A stretch of DNA of 64,000 nucleotides from Epiperipatus broadwayi. Its lineage: Eukaryota > Onychophora > Udeonychophora > Euonychophora > Peripatidae. Of the stretch, positions 12,655-23,762 are shown one piece after another. The notes beneath the pieces were generated by a model, which did no database searches, was not told the DNA's origin, and saw nothing but the letters and a program-made list of their open reading frames with translations. How positions within the stretch are numbered: position 1 is the first letter of the stretch; each line of letters begins with the position of its first letter. The translations under genes were made by a program, and so were the position numbers. Location: contig JAQFVV010013302.1 in the NCBI GenBank assembly GCA_028023455.1, forward strand, positions 64,001-128,000, in the 5' to 3' direction.

Positions 12655-13010
12655 TTTGTAATATTTGAAATACAGACACCCTTCATATATTTGGAGCTTA
12701 CTTGTAAATATAGGGGTTTTGAACTCAGACTTTCAAGCACCTTTCAATTATCCACACTATCTCATATCACTGATATGCATGATCACACACTTGTTGAAAA
12801 GATTAATAATCACCAATATACGTATTTCATGCTGAACCAGCACTCATCAGTTGGTCCAGATTATCATCTCTCACACACATATATATAATCAGTGCTTAGT
12901 TTATACTAAGATAACAAATCTTCATACTTTAATGGACAAGCTTCAATCTACTCCAACCTCCAACTCTTCAGCCATCCATACCATTGAAAATCTGATTATG
13001 GAAAGTCCAA
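12655..13010 (-). mobile_element. Hammerhead-bearing short retroelement (family H), copy 1
   Basis: Read on the minus strand, the element has three parts. The leader (about 13010-12863) includes GGATGGCTGAAGAGTTGGAG and GATTATATATATGTGTGTG. The hammerhead ribozyme follows at 12862-12808. The tRNA-related part (about 12795-12655) has an A-box-like TATCAGTGATATGAGATAG and a B-box-like TGAGTTCAAAACC. The same order of parts is seen at 34700-34960 (plus) and 53645-53945 (minus), with shorter copies at 28455-28640 and 30656-30830. Small open frames across it are incidental. SINE-like elements with Pol III boxes and a hammerhead are known from schistosomes (the Sm-alpha family). I infer a comparable organisation but make no claim of homology. 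Confidence 0.7.
12808..12862 (-). ncRNA. Type I hammerhead ribozyme, family H copy 1 (core intact)
   Basis: On the minus strand, stem I 5' strand AATC-UGG-ACCAA (12862-12851) is followed by CUGAUGA (12850-12844). Stem II is GUGCUG/CAGCAU with a GUU loop (12843-12829), then GAAA (12828-12825). A minimal stem III lies within the self-complementary AUACGUAU and ends in the triplet U-A. Stem I 3' strand UUGGU-GAUU (12816-12808) closes the fold. ACCAA pairs with UUGGU and AAUC with GAUU, leaving UGG as an internal loop able to contact loop II, as in known type I hammerheads. Predicted cleavage is between 12817 and 12816. One U-G wobble closes stem II. The very short stem III suggests action as a dimer, as in other retroelement hammerheads. 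Cleavage activity is inferred. Confidence 0.75.
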
Positions 13011-14659
13011 ATTCCATGCTGATATCAATATTATTGTCATTATTTTTATTTAATTTAAAAAAAAAATTATATGTTACTAAACTTTTAAATAATAAGTGTA
13101 TAGATATATAATGAACTACTTACTACTTTACTTCAAATGTGATTAGAAGTGCTTATAATACGTAAATAATAGTAGTTTAATAAATATTTATTATTGTAAT
13201 TTGATATTTTAATGTCAGTGTTTGTGTTTATGTGTAATATGTTATATATAAACCAAGGAATGAGTTGAGGGAAATTTTATGCAATCTCTAAATAAATATG
13301 TCCAGCAATGATGTTACTAGATAACCACCAATTAAAATAGATAGCTACAATGTGAAACCCTTATTGTATCAGCTAACCTAGCTTTTTGGCTCAAACTAAG
13401 AATATCGTTTGTCTGTAAACTTAGACTAAAAAGTTACTGTTGTCAACTACATCAAGTGACTCAAACTTAAGCTGTCAATTTTAATGGATTGTTATCTTTC
13501 AACATAGTTGAAGAACATATTTCTCTAGTGATTACATATAAATTCTTCTACCCATTTTCTTGTTTACATCTCAGTTAATCCATTAAATTATTTAATTTAC
13601 ATGCACTTATATATATATGACTTTAAATATGATCAAGATAAAAGTTGAAATTTTTTTTGATTCTTAAAAAGTTTAATCCCCTCCCCCCATGATTGGCAGT
13701 TCATAACCGACCTAGTTTAATATCCAATTAGTGAATTGAAATAAATATCTAATTATTCGTAGATAGAGATCAAACATAAACATTCACAAATTGAAAAGTC
13801 TGGTGAGTAACATTTCCTTTTACTGTGCCTCTTTGGAGAGCTGCAGTAGGCAAATTTATTAAATTGTTTTTATACAGTGAATCCATTATTCTCACACAAT
13901 ATGTTTGTCTGCATGTTCTATATGTTATTCCCCCCCCCACCGTATTTATTCTTTTCTAAATCATCTATTTATTGTATATATAAATGGCAAATCATAGGGC
14001 AATATGTATGAAGAATTTTTAAAATTTGAAATACGGTTTCTATCCCCTCCCCCCTTTTTTGGATTAAATAAAAAAATCTAATTGATCACATGTTGTTAAA
14101 AGTTTAACTTCACCTTGAAATAATAACAAGCTTTAATTCATTGAGATTCTATTCATATTTGTGTCCATTGTATTTTCATTGTTAAAATAATGATGATCTA
14201 ATAGAGACATATATTTAGACTCCTTTGTAATAAAATCTTATAGAAAAGCCTAACTGTATATATATTATGATTAATATTTAGATATAGTTCACGTTCAATA
14301 TTAATATTTAAAATAATCTTATAATTTTCCATTTATAATAATGTTGACAATTTTGGTATGCAGTATCTTGAGGACATGCAATCTGGATAAATATACACAA
14401 GAATATATTCCAGGTAAGCATAAAATCTGTAAAGTTAACATTTTTTGGCTAGTGCACTTTTAAATTATATTAATCATAATTATACCAACTGATGGAGGGA
14501 AAAAGATTGCAGGGTTTATTAAAGAAATGTGATTGCATGATTAGCATAATTAAATGACTAATTATTACTTTAAATAGGCCATTATTTAGAAAGCGGAACA
14601 CAGGAGTCTTTCTTGTTAATTGTGTTTTTATCTTTCATGATATACCAGGCTTTTTTCAG
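13011..14659. other. A+T-rich DNA with several poly-C tracts, no gene
   Basis: No gene was recognised. Poly-pyrimidine tracts occur near 13678-13688, 13929-13940 and 14043-14060 on the + strand. The region ends at the acceptor-like tract of the candidate exon at 14660. Confidence 0.5.
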
Positions 14660-14812
14660 TTTACACTCGTTGTCATTGCGCTCTAAGCATACAATGATGG
14701 CAAATGTAGGCTTAAAGGGGTCACCGGAAATGGTTGATGTTCATAAAAAATTGATTTGGTATCTGTTCTGGTTTGAACACAGTTGTATGTGTATTGGAGT
14801 TGTGCTAATCGG
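14660..14812 (+). CDS. Candidate 153-nt host exon (membrane-protein-like)
   Basis: A strong acceptor-like context (TCTTTCTTG, TTTTTATCTTTC, then CTTTTTTCAG) is followed by 153 nt with one open frame and ends at a donor-like GGGTAAATAA. The frame starts on the last base of a codon and ends after two bases, so it is phase-symmetric. It encodes a basic stretch (SLRSKHTMM), then GLKGSPEMVDVHKK, then a hydrophobic segment (LIWYLFWFEH and CMCIGVVLI) that could be a membrane helix. G+C content is visibly above the surroundings. The frame stays open upstream to about 14592, so the exon could be longer with a different acceptor (AG at 14602-14603 or 14647-14648). I do not recognise the protein. This is the best host-coding candidate in the window. 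Confidence 0.35.
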
Positions 14813-15317
14813 GTAAATAATTTGGCCTTCAATACATTTCAGCATATATTATCCACATTTTATGATTATATTGTTAACAAATAGTTTTTATATTATTTTA
14901 TTTATGAACATAAAGAAAAAATTGATAGTTAATTAAAATTTATTCATATTTTTCAAAAATGAATCACAATATCATTTTCAGAATCAAAACCAAAAGTGCT
15001 CTTTAAAATATTTTTTTCCATAGTGAATGTATATATATATACTTACATATATATGCTTCATGCCAATTTGTCTTGAAATAATTTCAAACTCTGTTATAGA
15101 AAAATTTTAAATTTTATTTTATGAAAAATTTATAAAAATGTATTAAAGGCACGTGTATATGTATGTGAAATGAATCAAAACAGTTAGCTAAGATTAGATA
15201 AATAAATAAGAATGTTCAAATGCATAACATATTCTAGAAAATTCTGGTGAAAAACAATTTTTAATTAGCTTAACTTTTAATTAAAATTCCTGAACATTGT
15301 ATTTTAATAAAATTTGT

Positions 15318-15529
15318 AAAGGCAGATTAATATGTAATATGGATAGGAATATTCTGGATATAGATTTTTAAATATTTTCTCTTACTACACTTATGAATTA
15401 AAAGCTTGTTTGAGCTATTGATACACTCACTATATTACATATTCATAAATACAAGCTTATAAAAGCAATGCCATGCTATATATGACTTGCTTTATTGATT
15501 ACTATGATTTTTATTAAAGGCAGATTAAT
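15318..15529. repeat. 198-bp insertion flanked by 14-bp direct repeat
   Basis: The 14-mer AAAGGCAGATTAAT occurs at 15318-15331 and again at 15516-15529. The paralogous position in unit 2 (about 19507) has a single near-identical copy (AAAGCCAGATTAAT) continuing directly into TATAGGGCATAGG. This is the pattern of an insertion with a 14-bp target duplication, typical of LINE-machinery retroposition. Deletion between direct repeats in unit 2 would look the same. The inserted sequence has internal inverted segments around AAGCTTGT and ACAAGCTT. No family was recognised. Confidence 0.55.
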
Positions 15530-16938
15530 TATAGGGCATAGGTATATTTATAATTGCTATTGAAACCTTATCTAATTAATGAAAAAATTAAGGTAATTGC
15601 TTTGTATTATATATTTACAAGAATGTTTATAATGTTTGGCCTTGCAGTAAAAAGGTGTTGATTGATGCTTGATTACTGCATGGAAAATGCAAATAAACAA
15701 AAGGTATTTAGAATTTGGAAAATTTTCCTAATTAATAAGCAAATGTAGAATTAAATTATAATCAAGTTGATCAAAATTATTATCAGCAAAAATATGTTTT
15801 AAAATAAAACTAATCCAGATGCCTCATCAAAAAATCATTTAAATATCTAATAAAATACAAAAACAGTATTTTGATCAGAAAATTCTGCAAACGGTTTTTC
15901 TTTTGAGAAAAATCTTTAAGCTAGTCTTTCATGAAATAATTTTTCAACAGTATCATCAACATCTCTATACAAAATTAATTTTAAGAAGTTATTTGGTCAC
16001 TGGAAGTCATATATAATGCTAAAGTGTGATGCTTGTGTCCGCTTCCTCTTCACCATCCCAGAGGAGTATATTTAAAATCCCAATGGAGTTGATGAACTGG
16101 TACCTATATGTGCTGACATTCATGCCAAAGTAAAAATGAATTCAGCCCACTGATTTACTGTGCCTTTATTTAACAAATAAGCTACCTAGTAAATTATGCC
16201 ACTCTAAACCATATGCTATTCTGAAGAACCTGCCTGCCTCCATAATAACCAATTAATTATTAATATATGAATAAAGGACCATCCAGGACCATGTGAATTG
16301 CACTATGAAAGCTCTGCATTATTATATCTATACACTGCTCTTCATATCTTGCCATATTTTAAAATTCTTCATGAAGGTAATTGCAGAAACATTGAACTCT
16401 AGACATGAGATCTCTGCACTCCATATTCTGATAAAACAATTCATATAGATTTAATGTTTTCCTTTTACAAATACTATTTATTTATTTTTGTGTTATTTTC
16501 TTTAATATTATGCTTTACTTAATATACATATGCAGTAAACTAATCAGTATATGATAAAGATGATCAAATATATTGCTTGATGTGATTATTGTTAAGTCTT
16601 ACACACATGCTAGATTTATTCAAGAATCAGGTGAGATATGGCTATTTTGTAAATATATTTTCATCTCTTAAATTCTGAGCTTCATCTTTTCCCCTAAAAG
16701 AAAGTTAATTAATCAAGAGTACAGAGATGTTTTTAATCTCCCTCCCTCATCTGGCTCAAAGATTTTGTTTTTCTAAAAAATAAATAATCACCATGCATTT
16801 CAATTAAAATCTTACTCTTGCAATTATTGAGAATAGAAAACCAGGTTTTTTAAACAAATAAAAAAATAAGTTTATTTAAAAAAACATTAAAAATAATGTT
16901 AATTTATATTTTTTTGAAGGAACAAATGTATATGTAAT

Positions 16939-17735
16939 TTAACCTTTCTGATGATGCTTATGAGACCTTTTGTTGATGATTGACATCACTCTAATTCCGT
17001 TATTTTTAATGCTAGGATAGCCGTTTTATAGTCATTAGTTAGATTTTTAAAAGTTCTGTAAGATGCTGCCCTCTCCTGAATTATTTTACAAATAAAAAAT
17101 CAATAAAATGGCAGCCTGTAAAGCTAAACAAAGAAGAAAGCTTGTCAGTGATTGGCTCTCAGCCAGCTCTCAGCCATCAAAGACATTATGATTGGCTGGA
17201 AAGAACAAAGAAACTGCCTGATCAAAGAAAATAAAAAAAACGCTGAGATTTTCATTTCGAATATGATAAACAAATGTTTTAAACTATTATAAAAGTATTT
17301 TTTGAGAAATTACAAATCATTTTCGTAAAATATGCTAAAAAAAAAATTATTTTTAAAAAATATTGAAGATTTTAGTAAAAATATTTAAGATTTTAGCAAA
17401 AAAAAATATTTACTTTTCCATAACATAAAACTGAAAAAAAAAGCATTTACATCAGCAACTCTTTTTAATTCGTTTGCATGTTCGCTTTTAAATTTGCCAA
17501 AATTGAATATTTTATAATAAATAATTAGCAATTTATTTTTGAAAGAACTTTTGTTCACTTTCATAACCTGACAAATTATTAATATACTTTTTATAAATAA
17601 ATCTAAAGTGAATTTGATATTAAAGGTGAATATATTTTGACAATTGATTTTGTCTTCAGTTTGTGAGTTGGCCAATTAAAAGCTTTGATTTTTACCTCAC
17701 ACAACCAATAATATAATTAGTGGTTAAAAGGTTAA
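16939..17735. mobile_element. piggyBac-like non-autonomous element (TTAA target)
   Basis: A 789-bp insert (16943-17731) is flanked on both sides by TTAA (16939-16942 and 17732-17735). The ends are inverted: TTAACCTTT at the left and AAAAGGTTAA at the right. In duplicated unit 2 the corresponding site (about 20926-20940) is empty and has one TTAA followed by the same TTTACATTAGC. TTAA duplication with short terminal inverted repeats is the signature of the piggyBac superfamily. The insert encodes no transposase; its longest frame (minus, 17385-17675) is low-complexity and probably meaningless. The interior holds two ATTGGCT motifs near 17150-17210. Confidence 0.75.
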
Positions 17736-19229
17736 TTTACATTAGCATTATTGTTTCATTATAATTATAAATTAGACATATTGAGCTATTGTATAATATA
17801 TTTCTTAGTATGTGTGACTACAATCTTTGGGATGGACCTCCAATTAGGCAGAGATTATTAATCTTTATTGTTTTTTTTTAAGTATTTATCTTTGATAAAC
17901 CAATTAGGTTTTAATTTTAGCCAACTAAAGTAATATATGACAGCTTGTTCAAACTTATAATGTGGTTACTCATGCTTTTGTTTATTTTTTCTTTTAATTA
18001 CCAGGCTTTCATAATTTACAATTACTTAGTGCTCTTCTCTTTAATCAAATTCCATTGTCAGGTTATTTATGTATTTTGATTATTATTTTTGTTCCTCAAG
18101 CAGATATTTATTCCTACTTTGTGGAAATGAATTTGTAATGTATTTTTTAGATATGGTCATGCCAAGATAGACATATTTCATACATTCATACTCAGACAAT
18201 CCACACTGTTGTCCATAATATTATCAATGCAGATAAATTTCCTGCTTGGTAGTAATAAGTTTGTTAATGGATGGATAAGCAGACATTCATTTCTGCTTTA
18301 TATGACTTATGTTTCATCATTGGATATAATACTATTTATGCATAACCTAGCACTGCATTTAATATTTTTAATGTGTTTTGAAATCCTAATCTTGCAGTGT
18401 GCAGTTAATCCTAATTCTATGTCCATTTCGGTCATCTATTGATGACTGTGATTTTAATATAGTTAAATAATTACTCCTAGATTCATTCTTCTTAATTCTC
18501 CATTAATTAATAAAGTAACTGTTGTATAATGTCTACCCTGGAGGTTATTAAGCTATATAAAACCTATAGTCCCTCTATTGTACATAATTTGTAATAATTA
18601 AGCTGCTTGGTCACTAATTCATTTTTTTCAACTTGTAAGAAACACAATATAATTGTAGGTTTTATTTCACTTTTTTTTTTTTTATTGCTAGTAAATCTAC
18701 ATACGTGTAATTTCTCACATTTGTATTTTGTTTATTACAGTTAGCATTTATTTATTTCACTTTTTTATTGTTACTAATAAATCTATAGACCCAACCTCTC
18801 ACATTTGTATTTTGTCAACCACAATTAAATGCTAACATCACATGTGGTAGTCATGTGGAAATTATCTTGAGATCATAGGTAATAAGGTTTAATTTTGTAT
18901 TGATCATAGTAAAATTTATATCAATGTTACACACAGACAAAATTTCTGATCATAGTTTGGTTGCTAGCTTACTATACAAATCTGACCATTACATATATGT
19001 ATTCAAGAAGAGCCAACAGAAACCTCAATTAATGTTCCTTTGTCAGTTTTTTTTCCTTCATCACAAATTTATTTTATAACCATCTGTGCATGTTTTTTTA
19101 TTCATCACATATTCATTTACTAATATATTTTGTTCTAATGTTTATTTTGAGTTAGGCTGGTTGAGAAATCAGATAAGCATTTTTTTGTTTTTTTCCCCTC
19201 TGGCTGGAGGAATATGAAGCTATGTATAT

Positions 19230-22200
19230 GCTTATATAAATAAACTTCATGCCAATTTGTATCAAAAAAATTTCAAACTCTGTTCTAAGGTAATTTTATT
19301 ATATTAAAAATTTATAAAAACTTATAAAAATTTTCTAAAGGCACTTGCGAGTGTAAAAAGAGTCAAAATGGTTAGGTGCAATTAGATAAATAATTAAAAT
19401 TTAAGCTAATTAAATTCCTGAATACTGTATTTTATTAAAACAGGCAAAACTCACTATATGTATTGTCACATATGTGATGTTAAATATTGTATTTTAATAA
19501 AATTTGTAAAGCCAGATTAATTATAGGGCATAGGCATATTTATAATTGTTATTAAAACCTTATCTAATTAATAAAAAAAATAAGGTAATTGCTTTGTATT
19601 ATATATTTACAAGAATGTTTGCAATGTTTGGCCTTTCAGTTTTAAAAAGGTGTTGATAGATGCTTGGTTACTGCAGGGAAAATGTGAGTAAACAAAAGAT
19701 ATTAAAATTATAAAAAATTTTCCTAATTAATAAACAAATGCAGAATTAAATTATAATCAAGCTGATCAAAATTATTATCAGTAAAAATATTTTTTTAAAT
19801 AAAACTAATCCAAATGCCTTTTGATGAAAAATTGTATAAATACCTAAGAAAATATAAAAACAGTATCCTTTTATCAGAAAATTATGCAACCAGTTTTCTT
19901 TTGAGAAAAATTTTTTTTAAAATGATCTTTTATGAGAGAATTCTTAAACAGTATCAACAAGATCTTTCTCCAAGGTTAATTTTAAAAAGTTGTTTGGATG
20001 TTGAAAGTTATGTATAATGCTAAACTGTGAGTAGGTGCTTGGGTCTTCTTTCCTTTCACCATCCCTGGGGAGCATAAGTTTGGAACCCCAATGAAAGTTG
20101 TTGAACTGCTGTTGACCTGAAGTCTCTTACATTTGCCAAGATTCCTGCCATCATAAAAATAAATTCAGTTTGCTGATCTGCCATGTCTTTATTCAAGAAA
20201 TAAGCTACCTAGTCAATTATGCCACTCTCAGCCATACTCTATAATAACCAATTAATTAATCATATCCAAGGAAAGGACCACCAAAGATCATGTGAATTGT
20301 TCTATGAAAGCTCAATTTCATTATATCTATATGCTGCTATTCATATTTTGCCACATTTTAATAGACTTCACAAAGGTAATCATAGAATCATTAAATCCTA
20401 GACATGAGATCTTTGCACTCTATATAGAGATAAACAATTCATATACATTTTATGTTTCTCTTTTACAAATACTATTTATTTATTTTTATGTTATTTTCTT
20501 TATTTGTTTTACTTTAATATGCATTGAACTAACCTGTATTTGCTAAGGATGACCAAAAATATATTGCTAGATGTGGTCATTCTTAAAGCTCACATATATG
20601 CTGGATTTATTTGAAGATCAGGTTACAAGGAGTTATTTTATAAATATATTTACATCTCTTAAATTATAAGAATCATTTTCTCCTTAAAAGAAAGTTAATT
20701 AATCAAAAGCATAGAATCATTTTTAATTCTTCTCCCTCAACTGGCTCAAAGATTTGTTTTTCAAAAAAAAATCGTGCATTTCAATGAAAATTTTACTCTT
20801 GCAATTATAGAGATTCAAAAACCAGGTCTTTCTTAAACAAATAGAAAAAGAAATTGAATTAGTTTGGTTTTTTAAAAAATGTTAAAAATAGTGTTAATTT
20901 TTTTTCAAAGGGATAAATATATATTTCATTTAATTTACATTAGCATTATTAATGCTTTATTATAACAATATATGAATTACAACTCTTCTGAGCTATTATA
21001 TAATATATTTTTTAGTATGTGTATGTATAACCACTAGGATTGACATTCAAATTAAGCAGGGATTATTAATCTTTATTGTTTTTTTAAGTATTTATCTTTG
21101 GTAAATCAATTAGTTTTGAATTTTAGAAGTAAAGTAATATTTGACTGCTTGTTCAAACTTATAATGTGACTACTAATGCTTTTATTTATTTTTTCTTTTA
21201 ATTTCCAGGCTTTCATAATTTATAATTAATTACTGATCTTCTCTTCAATTAAATTTCATTGCTGGGTTATTTATATATTTTGATTAATTTGTATTTTTGT
21301 TCTTCAAGCAGATGTTTCATTCGTGATTTATGGAAAAGGATTTGTCATGTATTCTTTAGACATGATCAAACTGAAGTGGACCTATTGCATACTTTACTGC
21401 TCAGAGAATCAACAGTTATTTGTAATATTATCAATGCATACAAATTTTATACTTGGTAGTAATAAGGTTATTAATGGTTGTAGAAGAAGATATTCATTCC
21501 TGATTCATTTGATCCTCTGATCCAATGAAATTTCTGGGTATGGCCTCATCTGGAATACCCCATCTCTGTTTCATTATCGAATATAATTTTATTTATGCAT
21601 AACCTAGCACTACATTCAATACTTTTAATGTATTTTTAAAAGCCTAGTCTTGTGGTATGCTGTCAGTCAAAATTCTAAGTCTATTGTGGTCATCTATTAA
21701 CGATTATGATTTTAAGATAGTTAAATAAATATTCCTAGTTTTAACCTGCTTGATTCTCCATAAATTAAGGAAATAACCATCATAAAATGTCCACCCTGGA
21801 GCTTATTAAGATATATAAGCCTATAGTCCATATATTGTATTAAGTTAGTGATAATTATGCTGTTTAGTCATTAATTCATTTTTTTCACCTTGTGGGTTTA
21901 AATTTAGTCATATGAACTTTTATTTAGCTTTTTTTAAATATTAATAAAATTTATATACATGTAACCACTCACATGTTGTGTCTTGTTTATCACAATTAGT
22001 ATTATTTTTTAGTTTTAAGACTCTCTTGTATCTTCCTGTCATTAACAGAATATAAAAATGGACATATATGCTAACATAAGATGAAGGAGTCATATAAATT
22101 GTCCTGGAAGCACAGGTAATGAGGTTCAACATTGTATTGTTGTGGCGATGTTTATAACAATGTTACACACAAACTTGTAAGTTAGTGATCATTTCTTGGT

Positions 22201-22240
22201 TTCTAATATTAGTTGTGCTGCTTATATAAATGTGACCATT
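19230..22240. repeat. Tandem segmental duplication, unit 2
   Basis: Direct tandem partner of unit 1 (15030-18990), separated from it by about 240 bp. It begins near AACTTCATGCCAATTTG (about 19243) and ends near ATGTGACCATTATAATAGG (about 22238). It lacks the 198-bp and 789-bp insertions of unit 1, but has its own small insertion of a family F fold-back end at about 19435-19485. Frames at 19814-20546 and 21259-21520 are not preserved in unit 1 and are not credible genes. Confidence 0.75.
19435..19485 (+). mobile_element. Family F fold-back end fragment
   Basis: TTAAAACAGGCAAAACTCAC followed by TATATGTATTGTCACA matches the terminal inverted repeat of family F (compare 37689 and 42312). It interrupts a sequence that is continuous in unit 1 near 15295-15320. 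The flanks TGTATTTTATTAAAA and TGTATTTTAATAAAA look like a duplicated target. Confidence 0.5.
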
Positions 22241-23002
22241 ATAATAGGAGTGTTTTAATAATCTACATTAGCATGTGACAACATTCAAATTAAATTAACT
22301 TCTGCTATAATTAAAGCCAATAGTCATTAAGGAATAGTAAGATAAAAACATGTCAAGATTGCACTAAGAAAATATCAACAAAACATTTTTAAGAAGTTTT
22401 AAAATTAAGATTATTTTTTAATAAAATAATACTAATAAAAATACAGTACTGCTTTTTTAATAGTTATGATTAATATTAATACTGATTTTTGAAAAACATA
22501 TGTATTGCTGTGAAATTAGGATTATATATACATTATGAATTGTAACGGTCAGATTTGTACATTCATGTAATAAAATCCAGATCCAGGCAAAATATACCAA
22601 AGCTGACTGAAATGAGATGGTGAGATCCTGAATCTGACCAAGCTTCAACTCATTTATCAGTACTCCATGATTTAACAACTTATGAATGACATTTCTGAAG
22701 TTGTATTTGGTCTCAATTTCTTCAGTGAGCCAGCTCCTAACAGGGAGAAATTATGAGACTCAAGGAAAATTAACAATCTAACTATAATTTAAAAGTTAAA
22801 TAGACTACTTAACATGCTAATTAACTTAACTAAAATAATGCAGTTTCAACATATAAAAATCATTAAGGAATTGGGTTTGGATTGCAAGAAAACAGATGAG
22901 AAACAAATTTGTATTTTAAATAGGTTTATTAAACAATATTAAATCAAATGAAACAAAATGACAATAATTATATAACATTAATATATGAATTAATGCATGT
23001 AG
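22241..23002. other. Non-coding DNA of mixed complexity before the gap
   Basis: Sequence from about 22540 to 22760 is less A+T-rich than average, and a 73-codon minus-strand frame crosses part of it. The frame shows no recognisable family and no start context that I trust. It may be an edge of an unidentified repeat that continues into the gap. Confidence 0.35.
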
Positions 23003-23502
23003 NNNNNNNNNNNNNNNNNNNNNNNNNNNNNNNNNNNNNNNNNNNNNNNNNNNNNNNNNNNNNNNNNNNNNNNNNNNNNNNNNNNNNNNNNNNNNNNNNN
23101 NNNNNNNNNNNNNNNNNNNNNNNNNNNNNNNNNNNNNNNNNNNNNNNNNNNNNNNNNNNNNNNNNNNNNNNNNNNNNNNNNNNNNNNNNNNNNNNNNNNN
23201 NNNNNNNNNNNNNNNNNNNNNNNNNNNNNNNNNNNNNNNNNNNNNNNNNNNNNNNNNNNNNNNNNNNNNNNNNNNNNNNNNNNNNNNNNNNNNNNNNNNN
23301 NNNNNNNNNNNNNNNNNNNNNNNNNNNNNNNNNNNNNNNNNNNNNNNNNNNNNNNNNNNNNNNNNNNNNNNNNNNNNNNNNNNNNNNNNNNNNNNNNNNN
23401 NNNNNNNNNNNNNNNNNNNNNNNNNNNNNNNNNNNNNNNNNNNNNNNNNNNNNNNNNNNNNNNNNNNNNNNNNNNNNNNNNNNNNNNNNNNNNNNNNNNN
23501 NN
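23003..23502. other. Assembly gap (500 N)
   Basis: A run of exactly 500 N, which is likely a placeholder length. The flanks do not obviously join: TTAATGCATGTAG before and TTCTGACCGTTACAG after. Confidence 0.98.
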
Positions 23503-23671
23503 TTCTGACCGTTACAGTGTTAAATAGCAGATGATACCAGATTAAGGCAGCAATATCATCTTAACATATAAAATAGATATGTATTTGTGTGGTTATTAAA
23601 ATCATGCCTCGTAATATTCAATATGCCAATGTTACAAGTTAATAATCCATTCAAGAGGATTACTATATACA

Positions 23672-23672
<1 letters not shown>

Positions 23673-23759
<87 letters not shown>
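23673..23759. repeat. TA dinucleotide microsatellite
   Basis: An uninterrupted (TA)n tract of about 87 bp. Open frames through it on either strand encode only alternating Tyr and Ile and are artefacts of the repeat. Confidence 0.97.

Positions 23760-23762
<3 letters not shown>

Larger units (their letters stand above)
15030..18990. repeat. Tandem segmental duplication, unit 1
   Basis: From TTCATGCCAATTTG (about 15058) to CTGACCATTACATATA (about 18983) the sequence is matched, in the same order and orientation, by unit 2 at about 19230-22240. Anchors shared by both units include the segments around TTATAGGGCATAGG, AGCTACCTAGT, AACCAATTAATTA, ATTTCCATTGTCAGG-like sequence and ACCTAGCACT. Unit 1 carries two insertions that unit 2 lacks (15332-15529 and 16943-17731) and an internal tandem duplication of about 78 bp near 18660-18822. 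No coding frame is conserved between the units, so it looks like duplicated non-coding DNA. Identity is moderate by eye, so the event is not recent. Confidence 0.75.

Noticed and set aside
12691-13111. Two overlapping + frames of 65 and 86 codons
   Set aside because: They lie in the family H element, are antisense to it and are not preserved in its other copies.
16926-16980. CTGATGA near the left end of the TTAA element as a hammerhead core
   Set aside because: No GAAA at a suitable distance and no pairing flanks.
22948-23508. 186-codon + frame
   Set aside because: Almost entirely unknown residues across the 500-N gap.
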